This document shows, one piece after another, positions 1 to 6,917 of a DNA stretch of 10,430 bases. Source of the DNA: CAZGVW01 sp964529265 (GTDB lineage: Bacteria > Planctomycetota > Phycisphaerae > Phycisphaerales > UBA1924); contig CAZGVW010000154.1 of NCBI GenBank assembly GCA_964529265.1, forward strand, positions 1 through 10,430. Direction: 5' to 3'. The notes beneath the pieces were generated by a model. That model saw only the letters and a program-made list of their open reading frames with translations, was not told the DNA's origin and searched no databases. The position numbers and the translations under genes were made by a program. Each line of letters starts with the position of its first letter. Position 1 is the first letter of the stretch.

Positions 1-89
1 GCTCCTACGTGGGTGGGTTGGTTGTGGGTGGACCCGATACCAGTCCCCCCCCCCCACCCCGGCGCCCCTCTCGCTCAGCGAGCCTCTTC
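1..89. other. Short non-coding end of window with C11 homopolymer
   Basis: I find no credible gene in these 89 bases. They lie downstream of the minus-strand BtuF-like gene. They contain an uninterrupted run of 11 C at 45-55 followed by A and four more C. Positions 70-82 form a small 5-bp hairpin with a 3-nt loop, 8 nt past the stop codon of the minus-strand gene. It has no T-run, so a terminator role is only a weak possibility. Confidence 0.4.
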
Positions 90-1028
90 TCAGCGCGGTG
101 TAAGCAGGGTCCAAGGGAAATCGCGCGGCGTGAGCGCCGGCCGATCGTGCAGCCAGGAGACGAGCCACTCGAAGGCGTCCACCAGGCGCGGGCCGGGGCG
201 GCTGAACATCTGGTTTCCATCGACGACGGCGATGCGCCCCGCGCGCGCGGCGGGCAGGTCGCGCCACCAGGGCTGCGAGGCGAGAGCCGCGGCTTCATTT
301 TTCGCGCGACCAAGATCGAGGCCGCAAGGGCAGATGATGACCGCGTCCAGCCGGGCGGCGATGAGTTCCTCGGGCGTGACGCGGCGGGAGGGCGGGGCGC
401 CGGCTGCACCATCTCCGCGGGGCGTGGGGTTCAGGGGGTGGGCGGCGCCGGCGCGCTCGATGAGTTGCGGCGTCCAGTGGCCGGCGACGAAGAGCGGATC
501 GGTCCATTCGAGGTGGGCGACACTCGGGCCGCCGGCGTATGGCGCAACGAAGTCGGAAGCGCAATGAAAGCGCTCGCGGAGCGCAACAACTGCGTGAGCC
601 GCGGCGCGTTCGAGGCCCACGGCGCGGCCGATCGTGAGCGCATCGTCGAACACGTCTTCAATGGAGTGGGGGTTGAGGCTGATGATGCGCGGCGGAGGCG
701 CAAGATCGGCCGCGATGCGCCGCACGGACTCGACATCGATGGAGCAGACGGAGCAGAGATCCTGCGTGAGGATGACATCCGGGCGCAGGTGGCGCAGCCG
801 TTGCTCATCGAGCGTGTAGAGCGAACGCCCCTCGCCGAGCGCCGCGGAGACGCGCCGATCGACGGCGGCGCTGGAATCGAAACGGGTTATCTGGCCGGTG
901 AGCACCGGCCGATCCTGCATATCGGCCGGGAAATCGCACTCGTGCGACCGGCCGACGAGAAGGCCGGAACCGCCGACGAGGCAAAGCGTCTCAGTGGCCG
1001 AGGGAAGAAGGCTCACGACGCGCAGCAT
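90..1028 (-). CDS. BtuF-like cobalamin/iron-complex substrate-binding-fold protein, no signal peptide
   Basis: A 312-residue protein of the periplasmic-binding-protein (BtuF/FepB-type) superfamily, which binds cobalamin or iron chelates for ABC import. It begins with VVSLLPSATETL at residues 4-15, the classic opening of the family. Further hallmarks are GRSHECDFP (26-34), LTQDLCSVC (87-95), LEWTDPLFVAGHWTPQL (173-189), CPCGLD (233-238) and a C-terminal DG-x2-MFSRPGPRLVDAFEWL (270-289). I chose the ATG at 1028 because the family motif follows at once and a GAGG lies about 5 nt upstream; the frame stays open to 1238, but that extension is Arg-rich and unlike the family. No signal peptide or lipobox is visible, which matches a recognised subgroup annotated as cobalamin-binding proteins but leaves its location open. 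No transporter permease or ATPase gene is adjacent. It diverges from the secretion genes and is probably not functionally linked to them. Confidence 0.85.
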   Translation of the reverse strand: MLRVVSLLPSATETLCLVGGSGLLVGRSHECDFPADMQDRPVLTGQITRFDSSAAVDRRVSAALGEGRSLYTLDEQRLRHLRPDVILTQDLCSVCSIDVESVRRIAADLAPPPRIISLNPHSIEDVFDDALTIGRAVGLERAAAHAVVALRERFHCASDFVAPYAGGPSVAHLEWTDPLFVAGHWTPQLIERAGAAHPLNPTPRGDGAAGAPPSRRVTPEELIAARLDAVIICPCGLDLGRAKNEAAALASQPWWRDLPAARAGRIAVVDGNQMFSRPGPRLVDAFEWLVSWLHDRPALTPRDFPWTLLTPR

Positions 1029-1167
1029 GCCCTCGATCGTATCGGCGCCCCCCGGGGCCCGGACGCCACGGCTCTCGGCGCGATTTCTTCGCGTTCGGCG
1101 CTCGATTTGCGTGCATGTCCGGCGACGGCTCACTCTCTGAACGCGCATTTCCGGAGGAACTGCCACC
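1029..1167. promoter_or_regulatory. Divergent intergenic region between btuF-like gene and gspD
   Basis: This 139-bp spacer must carry the start signals for the minus-strand gene and for the secretion cluster. I could not find a convincing -35/-10 pair on either strand. Visible structure: an imperfect direct repeat with TCGGCGC at 1075 and again at 1095, exactly 20 bp apart and each followed closely by GATTT; a small hairpin CGCGA-TTTCT-TCGCG at 1079-1093; and a strong Shine-Dalgarno GGAGGAA at 1153-1159, 8 nt before the gspD ATG. Calling it regulatory rests on position rather than on recognised promoter motifs. Confidence 0.45.
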
Positions 1168-3672
1168 ATGAAGCGGAAGACCATCAGCGCCATTCTCACG
1201 CAGGCCGGAACGGATTCCCGCATCGCTTCCCGCGGCACGACCCTGCTCCGCGCGGGCGCCCTGCTCGCCGCGGCGACGGTGGGCGCGGCCCAGCCCTCGT
1301 CGGCGCAGCCGGCCGCGGCTCAGCCCGGGCGGGCCGATGCGCAGATTCCGGGCGAGGGCGAGGTGAGTTTCAGCGAGTTCTCTGAGCCCGTGGACCTGCA
1401 GGTGCTCGTGGATTTCGTGAGCAAGCGGCTGGGGATCAACTTCCTGGTGCAGAACGCGGGCCTGGCCGGTCAGACGGTGGTGTTCCGGGCGCCGATGACG
1501 GTGCGGGACGACCAGTTGCTCGATCTGCTGCAGATGATTCTGCAGACGTACAACTTTTCGATCACGAGAGACCCGCAGAACGGGTGGTACATCATCGGCG
1601 CGGCGGGCGACCTGCCGATCGTGATGGACGGCGACGGCGAACTGGCGACGACGCAGGTGATTCCCACGCCGCTGGTGCGGCCTTCGGCGCTGCAACCGGC
1701 GGTGACGTCGATGCTGCCGACGTCGGCGAACATGCGTGTGGCGTACGTGGATGAACTGGGCGTGGTGATTTCGACCGCGCCGCCGTCGCTCAATCGCTCG
1801 CTGGAGCAGATCATCCGGTTGATCCTGGACGGGCGGCGCGATCAGCGGCTGCACAGGTTCGATCTGACGCACATTGCGGCGGTGGAGGCGCGGGACCGGA
1901 TTCTGGAGCTCGTGGGGCAGGGCCAGCGTGGGGGTCGCCAGGGCGCCGCGGCGGCAGCCGCGGCGGCGGCAGGGGCCGCCGGCGCCGCGACCGGCGCGGG
2001 TGGATCGCTGAGCAACCTGCCGGACCGATTGATCATCGATCGCGCGGGCAACGCGCTGATCTTCCGCGGCGACGACAATGAGGCCGTTGAGGTGCGGCGG
2101 TACATCGAACTGGCGGATACGCCGAGCCGGCTGGTGATCCGGCGGTACAACGCGGGTCCGATGGCGCCGACGATCGCGGCGTACGGCGAGCAGCAGGGTC
2201 TGGGGCCGGTGATCTCATCGCCGGGGGGCGGCCTGGGCGGCGGTCGGTCGGCAGCCGCGGCGGGCGGCGCCGGGAGCAGTTCGCTGGCGGGCAGCGGGTT
2301 CTTCCTCGATGCGGGCGATGCGCTGGCGTTCACCTATTTCGGCACAGCCGAGCAGCACCTGCAGATCTCGGCGCTGGTTGAGGAGTTCGCGGAGCAATCG
2401 CGCGGGGCGCGGGTGATCGTGGAGTTCTACAAGTTGCGGCACTCCAACGCGGCGGCGGTGGCGGATCTGCTGTCATCGCTGCTGGAGACCGATCAGCAGG
2501 GCGTGGCGCAATCGCCGTTCCTGCCGCGGTCGGTGGAATCGGCGGCGCGGCGGCGCATCACGCCGGTGGGCGATATCTCGGGCAGTTCGGCGCAGACGCC
2601 CGCCGGCGGGACGGACGCCGCGACGACGGCCACGGGCGAAGAGCCGACCGGGCTGACCCCGGCGGAGGGCGTCGGCATCATCGCCGACGAGGCGAACAAC
2701 CAGATCATCATCAAGGCGCCGGCGCGGCAGCAGTCGGAGTTCGCGCGCATCATCGAGAAGCTCGATCGGCGCCGCGCGCAGGTGCTCATCGAGGTGGTCA
2801 TCGTGTCGGTGAACCGGTCGCACGACTTCGAGTTCGGCTTCGATTACGCGCTGGAATCGGACAAGTATCCGCTGTTCACAAACCTGGGCATCCGCGGCGG
2901 GACGGACCCGTTCACGACCATGGTGCCGAACGCGGCGGGCATCACCGCGGCGATCGTGCGGTCGAACTACATTCCGGTGATCGTGAACGCGTTCGAAGCG
3001 AAGGGCAACGGGCGTGTGCTCTCGCGGCCCCGGCTGCTGGTGAACGACAACGAAACGGCGTCGATCTCGAGCACGCGGAACGAGCCGTTCGCGGAGACGT
3101 CGCAGGTGGCGGGCGCGCCCTCGACCACGTCGCTGGGCGGCGAGGTGTCGGCCGGCACGCAGCTGGAGATCACGCCGCAGGTGAGCGAGGGCGGGTTCCT
3201 GGTGCTGGAGTTCTCGGTTGAGTTATCGTCGTTCGGCGAGCGGCCGAACCCGGATCTGCCGCCGGCCACGCTCTCGGACAACGTGTCGAGCATCGTGACG
3301 ATTCCTTCGGATTCGACGGTGATCGTGGGCGGGCTGACGTTCGAGACGAAGAACGATTCGGTGAACCAGGTGCCGTTCCTGGGCAATATTCCCGGGCTCG
3401 GATGGTTGTTCCAGTCGAACATCAAGGAGAACAGCAAGCAGACGCTGTTCGTGTTCATCACGCCGCGGATTCTTCGCGACGGCAACTTCGCGGACCTGCG
3501 GCTGCTGAGCGCCGGACCGATGCGGGAGGCGGGGGTCGAGGACGTGACGCCGCCGCTTCAGCCGGCGATCATCGAGCTCTTCCTGGGGCCCGAGGCGACG
3601 GCCTCGGCGGAGAAGCCTGCGGGCGGCTCGGCGGTGGACCTGTTCAAGTCGCTGGCCGGCGCCAATGATTGA
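1168..3672 (+). CDS. gspD: Type II secretion outer-membrane secretin GspD
   Basis: An 834-residue secretin, the multimeric outer-membrane channel of the T2SS. The N-terminus is basic with a hydrophobic stretch (about 26-41) and a likely signal-peptidase I site near residue 46; no lipobox is seen. An N0-type domain covers about 65-145. Repeated N1-like ring modules follow at about 160-221, 226-318 (interrupted by an Ala/Gly linker at 256-279), 321-411 (with a Gly/Ala-rich insert at about 353-375) and 416-533 (with a Ser/Thr/Ala-rich linker at about 441-497). The secretin barrel spans about 535-770, with GRVLSRPRLLVNDNETASI (615-633), the VTIPSDSTVIVGGL strand (709-722) and VPFLGNIPGLGWLF (735-748). 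The 64-residue tail may be an S-domain-like or pilotin-binding end. A strong Shine-Dalgarno at 1153-1159 fixes the start. The protein is longer than many GspD proteins because of the linkers and an apparent extra N module. gspE follows after 6 nt. Confidence 0.96.
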   Translation: MKRKTISAILTQAGTDSRIASRGTTLLRAGALLAAATVGAAQPSSAQPAAAQPGRADAQIPGEGEVSFSEFSEPVDLQVLVDFVSKRLGINFLVQNAGLAGQTVVFRAPMTVRDDQLLDLLQMILQTYNFSITRDPQNGWYIIGAAGDLPIVMDGDGELATTQVIPTPLVRPSALQPAVTSMLPTSANMRVAYVDELGVVISTAPPSLNRSLEQIIRLILDGRRDQRLHRFDLTHIAAVEARDRILELVGQGQRGGRQGAAAAAAAAAGAAGAATGAGGSLSNLPDRLIIDRAGNALIFRGDDNEAVEVRRYIELADTPSRLVIRRYNAGPMAPTIAAYGEQQGLGPVISSPGGGLGGGRSAAAAGGAGSSSLAGSGFFLDAGDALAFTYFGTAEQHLQISALVEEFAEQSRGARVIVEFYKLRHSNAAAVADLLSSLLETDQQGVAQSPFLPRSVESAARRRITPVGDISGSSAQTPAGGTDAATTATGEEPTGLTPAEGVGIIADEANNQIIIKAPARQQSEFARIIEKLDRRRAQVLIEVVIVSVNRSHDFEFGFDYALESDKYPLFTNLGIRGGTDPFTTMVPNAAGITAAIVRSNYIPVIVNAFEAKGNGRVLSRPRLLVNDNETASISSTRNEPFAETSQVAGAPSTTSLGGEVSAGTQLEITPQVSEGGFLVLEFSVELSSFGERPNPDLPPATLSDNVSSIVTIPSDSTVIVGGLTFETKNDSVNQVPFLGNIPGLGWLFQSNIKENSKQTLFVFITPRILRDGNFADLRLLSAGPMREAGVEDVTPPLQPAIIELFLGPEATASAEKPAGGSAVDLFKSLAGAND

Positions 3673-3678
3673 CCTGCC

Positions 3679-5460
3679 ATGAGTGATCCAAAGCCTCGCA
3701 ACCGGTTGTTCCGCGGATTGGCGTCGTCCGGCGCCCCGGCCAACGGCCCGTCGGGAATGGGGGCCTCTGCGCCCGCCCCAGGGGCCGGGCCGGCGGGAGG
3801 GGATCCGCTGACGGCCGCCGCGACGGAGGAACTGCGCTGGCGGCGCGTGGCGGAGCTGTTCCAGACCGTCAGCCCGCGATCGGAGAAGATGGCGGGGTTC
3901 GCCAGCCTTCCGGGGGCGGATGAGGAGCCGTGGGACCTGCTGCTCTCGACACTGGGGGTGGAGGAGCACTCCGCATTGCAGGCCCTGGCGGAACGGTGCG
4001 GACTGGTGTTCGAGCCGGAGCCGAAGCCGCACGAGAGCGCGGAGAAGTTCTACGAGCGGATTCCCGCCGCGGCGGCGCGGCGGCACCAGGTGGCGGGGCT
4101 CGAATCCGACGGCCAGACGATGGTCGTGGCGACGGCCCAGCCGCTGCAGCCCGCGGCATTCGCGCTCATGGAGCGCATGCTGGGCATGCCGATCCGGATC
4201 GTCCTCTCGCCGCGGGCCCAGGTGGGCAACCTGATCAACCGCGGGTACGAGCAGCGGCAGGACCTGGTCACCGAGATCGTCGAGGACATGCCGTTTGACG
4301 AGCGCGCGATCGAGTCAGCCGCGGGCTCGGTGAGCAAGGCGACCGACCTGCTGCAACTGGCGCGGCAGACGCCCGTGATCCGGCTGGTGAACATGATTCT
4401 GTTCGAGGCGCTGCGGCTGCGGGCCTCGGATATTCACATCCATCCGCTCGAAAGCAAACTGCTCATCCGCTACCGCATCGACGGGATGCTGGTGGACGCC
4501 TTCAGCCCGCCGCTTTCGCTGGCGCCGGCGATTTCCAGCCGCATCAAGGTGATGGCGGAACTGGACATTGCGAACCGGCACTCCCCGCAGGACGGCCAGA
4601 CCACGGTGCGGATCGGCTCGCGCAAGATCGATATCCGCATCTCGTGCGTGCCGACGATCTTCGGCGAGCGGCTGGTGCTGCGTCTGCTCGATCAGAGCCA
4701 GACGCAGCTGAGCCTCGATGCGCTGGGCATGACCCGGCCGATGCAGGCGCAGCTGCTGGGCCTCATCGGGCGGCCCACGGGGATGATCCTGGTGACGGGC
4801 CCCACCGGCTCGGGCAAGACGACGACGCTCTACGCGGCGCTGGAGAAGGTGGATCGCCTGTCGCGCAACGTGATGACGATCGAGGACCCGGTCGAGTACC
4901 ACATGGACAACATCGGGCAGGTGCAGGTGAACCCGAAGCGCGGCGTCACCTTCGCCTCCGGCCTGCGCAGCCTGCTGCGGCAGGATCCGGACGTGATCCT
5001 GGTGGGCGAGATCCGCGACGCGGAGACGGCGCACCTCGCGGTGCAGGCCGCGCTCACGGGGCACCTTGTGCTCGCCACGCTGCACACGAACGATGCGCCG
5101 AGCGCGATCTCGCGCCTTCAGGACATCGGCATCGAGCCCTATCTCATCAGTTCATCGCTGCTGGCGGTGATCGGCCAGCGCCTGCTGCGCCGCTCCTGCC
5201 GCGTGTGCGGCGGGACGGGCGAGTTTGCGGGCCGGCGGTGCGATAAGTGCGTGGGCACCGGCTTCTCCGGGCGCGTGGCGATCTACGAGATGATGCCGAT
5301 GACGGACGAACTCCGCCGCATGGCCATGTCCATGGCGGATTCGCTCTCCATCGCCGACCAGGCCAAGCGCGACGGCATGCGGCCCATGATCGAGGACGGC
5401 CGCGACAAGATCGGCATGGGGTTGACGACGGAGACGGAACTGCACAGGGTGTTGCATTGA
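3679..5460 (+). CDS. gspE: Type II secretion cytoplasmic ATPase GspE
   Basis: A 593-residue member of the secretion/PilB ATPase family that drives pseudopilus assembly from the cytoplasmic face. A Pro/Gly/Ala-rich N-terminus (about 18-45) precedes an N1E/MshEN-like domain (about 83-190). The catalytic half shows ASDIHIHP (249-256), the arginine-rich RYRIDGML (264-271), Walker A GPTGSGKT (374-381, Lys380), the Asp box TIEDPVEY (400-407), Walker B with catalytic Glu444 (DPDVILVGEIRD, 436-447) and the His box TGHLVLATLHTNDA (460-473). A tetracysteine zinc site (Cys507, 510, 521, 524) follows. The two pairs are only 10 residues apart, much closer than in proteobacterial GspE, and each reads CxxCxGTG. 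All catalytic residues expected for activity are present. The start lies 6 nt after the gspD stop with no clear Shine-Dalgarno, which suggests translational coupling. Confidence 0.96.
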   Translation: MSDPKPRNRLFRGLASSGAPANGPSGMGASAPAPGAGPAGGDPLTAAATEELRWRRVAELFQTVSPRSEKMAGFASLPGADEEPWDLLLSTLGVEEHSALQALAERCGLVFEPEPKPHESAEKFYERIPAAAARRHQVAGLESDGQTMVVATAQPLQPAAFALMERMLGMPIRIVLSPRAQVGNLINRGYEQRQDLVTEIVEDMPFDERAIESAAGSVSKATDLLQLARQTPVIRLVNMILFEALRLRASDIHIHPLESKLLIRYRIDGMLVDAFSPPLSLAPAISSRIKVMAELDIANRHSPQDGQTTVRIGSRKIDIRISCVPTIFGERLVLRLLDQSQTQLSLDALGMTRPMQAQLLGLIGRPTGMILVTGPTGSGKTTTLYAALEKVDRLSRNVMTIEDPVEYHMDNIGQVQVNPKRGVTFASGLRSLLRQDPDVILVGEIRDAETAHLAVQAALTGHLVLATLHTNDAPSAISRLQDIGIEPYLISSSLLAVIGQRLLRRSCRVCGGTGEFAGRRCDKCVGTGFSGRVAIYEMMPMTDELRRMAMSMADSLSIADQAKRDGMRPMIEDGRDKIGMGLTTETELHRVLH

Positions 5461-5463
5461 GCA

Positions 5464-5491
5464 GGCAATAGGCAATAGGGAATAGGCAATG
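5464..5491. repeat. Four-copy 7-bp tandem repeat between gspE and gspF
   Basis: The unit GGCAATA occurs as GGCAATA, GGCAATA, GGGAATA and GGCAATG, starting 3 nt after the gspE stop codon. It is AT-rich compared with everything around it. It fills much of the 65-bp gspE-gspF spacer and lies in no credible gene. The remainder of the spacer (5492-5525) is purine-rich, with a GAGGGGAG about 22 nt before the gspF start, which is too far for a normal Shine-Dalgarno. Confidence 0.85.
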
Positions 5492-5525
5492 GTGAAGAGG
5501 GGAGTGAGCGCGGGGCGGCTCTTCA

Positions 5526-6728
5526 ATGACGCGGATTGATGCGCCAACGCAGTGGTTCTTCACAGCCATCGCCACCGACGGCGGGCGCAAGCGCGGCGTG
5601 CGCCTGGCTTCCGATGAGTCGTCGCTGGCGGATGCCCTGCGCGAGGACGGGCTGCTCCTCCTGAGCGCCCGCCGCCTCCCGGCATGGACGGCCCGTACGT
5701 CAGACCTGCCCATCCGCGATCAGGCCGCGTTCAACGCCCAACTCGCCACACTGCTCCAGCGAGGCGTGCCGCTGGTCGAGGCGCTCGAAGTCGCCGGCAG
5801 CGTCGTCTCGGCCCGCGCCACCGAGAAGGTGGAGCGCATCCGCGGCCTCGTGCAGGCAGGCGCCTCCTTCGCCGACGCCTGCGCCCAGGTGGGCGGCTTC
5901 GACGAGATCTCCGTCACCGTCTACCGCGCCGCCGAGCGCACCGGCGATCTGGGCGATGCGTGCAAGCGGCTCGCCATCTCCGCGCAGCGCCGCCGCGCCA
6001 TCGCGACGAAGGCCACGACGCTGATGATCTACCCCTCGATCGTGGCCACGGTGAGCATCCTGATCGCCGTGCTCGTGCTCACGGTCGTGGTGCCGCGGAT
6101 CGGGCGGGTGCTGCGCGATTCCGGCATGAAACTGCCGTGGTTCACGACGATTGTCATCGATTTCGGCGAGTGGCTGCGGAATTACGGCCTGTTCGCGCTG
6201 CTGGCGCTGGTCCTGATCGGCATCGGCGCGTGGTTCGCGCGGGCGTATGTCTTCGCACTGCTGCTCAGAGCCGTGCGCGTCTTTCCGCCCGCGGCGAAAC
6301 TGGCCCTCGCCATGGAATCCACCCGCTTCTTCGCCGTGATGGGCGCCATGACGCGCTCCGGCGTGCCGCTGTCCGATGCGCTGGCCGTCGCCTGCGGCGC
6401 CGTGAGCCATCCTGAACTGCGCGAGCAACTCGAGACCGTCCGCCGCCGCCTCGTCGAGGGCGGCCTGCTGCGCACGCTCATCGAGCAGGTGGAGGCGCTG
6501 CCCCTCGCCACGCGCCGTCTCCTCATCGCGGCGGAGCGCTCCGGCGACCTGGACGCCGCGTTCGACGGCCTCGCCGAGGACCTGTCCGCCGAGGTGGACA
6601 AGCGGTCGGAGCGGCTGCTCGCCGCCGTGGAGCCCGCGCTCATCATCGCCATGTTTATGGTCATCGGCTCGCTGCTGCTTTCGATCATGGTGCCGCTGCT
6701 GTCGATCACCTCGAGCATGGAGCAGTAG
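5526..6728 (+). CDS. gspF: Type II secretion inner-membrane platform protein GspF
   Basis: A 400-residue polytopic protein of the T2SSF/PilC family, the inner-membrane platform that contacts GspE and organises pseudopilus growth. The short N-terminal region has the family look (residues 9-52, WFFTAIATDGG then a DALREDGLLLLSARRLP segment). Two homologous T2SSF cytoplasmic domains follow: about 68-150 (AQLATLLQRGVPLVEAL, then AAERTGDLGDA) and about 266-352 (FAVMGAMTRSGVPLSDAL, then AAERSGDLDAA). Three membrane segments are visible at about 165-192, 220-246 and 366-395, as is usual for the family. The length is normal. The ATG at 5526 has no clear Shine-Dalgarno; no earlier in-frame start exists before the gspE stop, and the family N-terminus begins a few residues later. 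The larger upstream spacer means it is not overlapped with gspE as tightly as later genes overlap each other. Confidence 0.95.
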   Translation: MTRIDAPTQWFFTAIATDGGRKRGVRLASDESSLADALREDGLLLLSARRLPAWTARTSDLPIRDQAAFNAQLATLLQRGVPLVEALEVAGSVVSARATEKVERIRGLVQAGASFADACAQVGGFDEISVTVYRAAERTGDLGDACKRLAISAQRRRAIATKATTLMIYPSIVATVSILIAVLVLTVVVPRIGRVLRDSGMKLPWFTTIVIDFGEWLRNYGLFALLALVLIGIGAWFARAYVFALLLRAVRVFPPAAKLALAMESTRFFAVMGAMTRSGVPLSDALAVACGAVSHPELREQLETVRRRLVEGGLLRTLIEQVEALPLATRRLLIAAERSGDLDAAFDGLAEDLSAEVDKRSERLLAAVEPALIIAMFMVIGSLLLSIMVPLLSITSSMEQ

Positions 6729-6737
6729 GAGCGGCGT

Positions 6738-6796
6738 CCGCGGGCGCTCCGCCCCCCCGCGGCGGTCCGAAAAGGCCGCCGGAGCAGGGGTTTTTT
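6738..6796 (+). terminator. Possible terminator or attenuator after gspF
   Basis: Just past the gspF stop there is a perfect 7-bp inverted repeat CCGCGGG/CCCGCGG (6738-6744 with 6756-6762). It overlaps a second hairpin, GGCGG-T-CC / GGCCGCC, around a GAAAA loop (6761-6780). An outer GCTCCG/CGGAGC pairing (6746-6751 with 6780-6785) can extend it. A run of six T lies at 6791-6796, 5 to 10 nt after the stem depending on the fold. This resembles an intrinsic terminator with an imperfectly placed T-run. In mid-operon it would act as an attenuator or partial terminator. No folding calculation was done. Confidence 0.4.
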
Positions 6797-6832
6797 GACG
6801 CGAACCGCCGCGGGGTTCATGCGTCATACAAT
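6795..6832 (+). promoter_or_regulatory. Weak candidate promoter elements upstream of gspG
   Basis: TACAAT at 6827-6832 matches the sigma70 -10 consensus at five of six positions, and TTGACG at 6795-6800 resembles a -35. The spacer is 26 bp, however, well beyond the usual 16-18, and there is no TG extension before the -10. The elements may belong to a different arrangement or be chance. Their position directly after a terminator-like structure and about 85 bp before the major pseudopilin gene is the only reason to list them. Confidence 0.2.
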
Positions 6833-6868
6833 GTGGACTCGCGCCCCGGTGGGACGCCGAAGAAGAGA

Positions 6869-6885
6869 GGCTGCGCTGCGCAGCC
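6869..6885 (+). other. Perfect hairpin in the gspG leader
   Basis: GGCTGCG and CGCAGCC pair perfectly across a 3-nt loop, forming a 7-bp GC-rich stem ending 13 nt before the gspG Shine-Dalgarno. It sits in untranslated sequence if gspG starts at 6918. It could protect a processed 5' end of the pseudopilin mRNA or tune translation; this role is inferred from position only. Confidence 0.4.
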
Positions 6886-6898
6886 GCGGCAACGGGGC

Positions 6899-6906
6899 GG
6901 AAGGAG
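6899..6906 (+). promoter_or_regulatory. Shine-Dalgarno that fixes the gspG start
   Basis: GGAAGGAG lies 11 nt before the ATG at 6918. It supports that start over in-frame upstream candidates at 6795 (TTG), 6819 and 6831 (ATG), which would give an implausible Arg-rich prepilin leader of more than 40 residues. Confidence 0.7.
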
Positions 6907-6917
6907 CGATTGGGACC

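Noticed and set aside
70..82. Small hairpin as a terminator for the btuF-like gene
   Set aside because: The stem is only 5 bp and no T-run follows on the minus strand, so it cannot be told from chance in GC-rich DNA.
1107..1136. TTGCGT as a -35 element for gspD
   Set aside because: No acceptable -10 hexamer is found at 16-18 bp downstream.
1029..1238. N-terminal extension of the btuF-like protein to 1238
   Set aside because: The added 70 residues are Arg-rich, unlike the family, and would overlap the gspD start and its Shine-Dalgarno. The VVSLLPSATE motif follows directly after the ATG at 1028.
9..1385. Long plus-strand open frame opposite the btuF-like gene
   Set aside because: It is Arg/Gly/Ala-rich with no recognisable motif, lies antisense to a gene with strong family motifs and runs into gspD in another frame. 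Open antisense frames are expected at this GC content.
1924..2004. Ala/Gly-coding GC repeat in gspD as a separate repeat element or frameshift
   Set aside because: The reading frame is intact and both flanks match one N-domain, so it is a low-complexity linker inside the protein.
5464..5491. CRISPR-like or phage attachment repeat
   Set aside because: The unit is only 7 bp with no spacers, and no integrase, cas gene or tRNA is nearby.
6795..6917. Upstream starts for gspG at 6795, 6819 or 6831
   Set aside because: They would create a prepilin leader of over 40 residues with no precedent in sequence character, while a good Shine-Dalgarno precedes the ATG at 6918.
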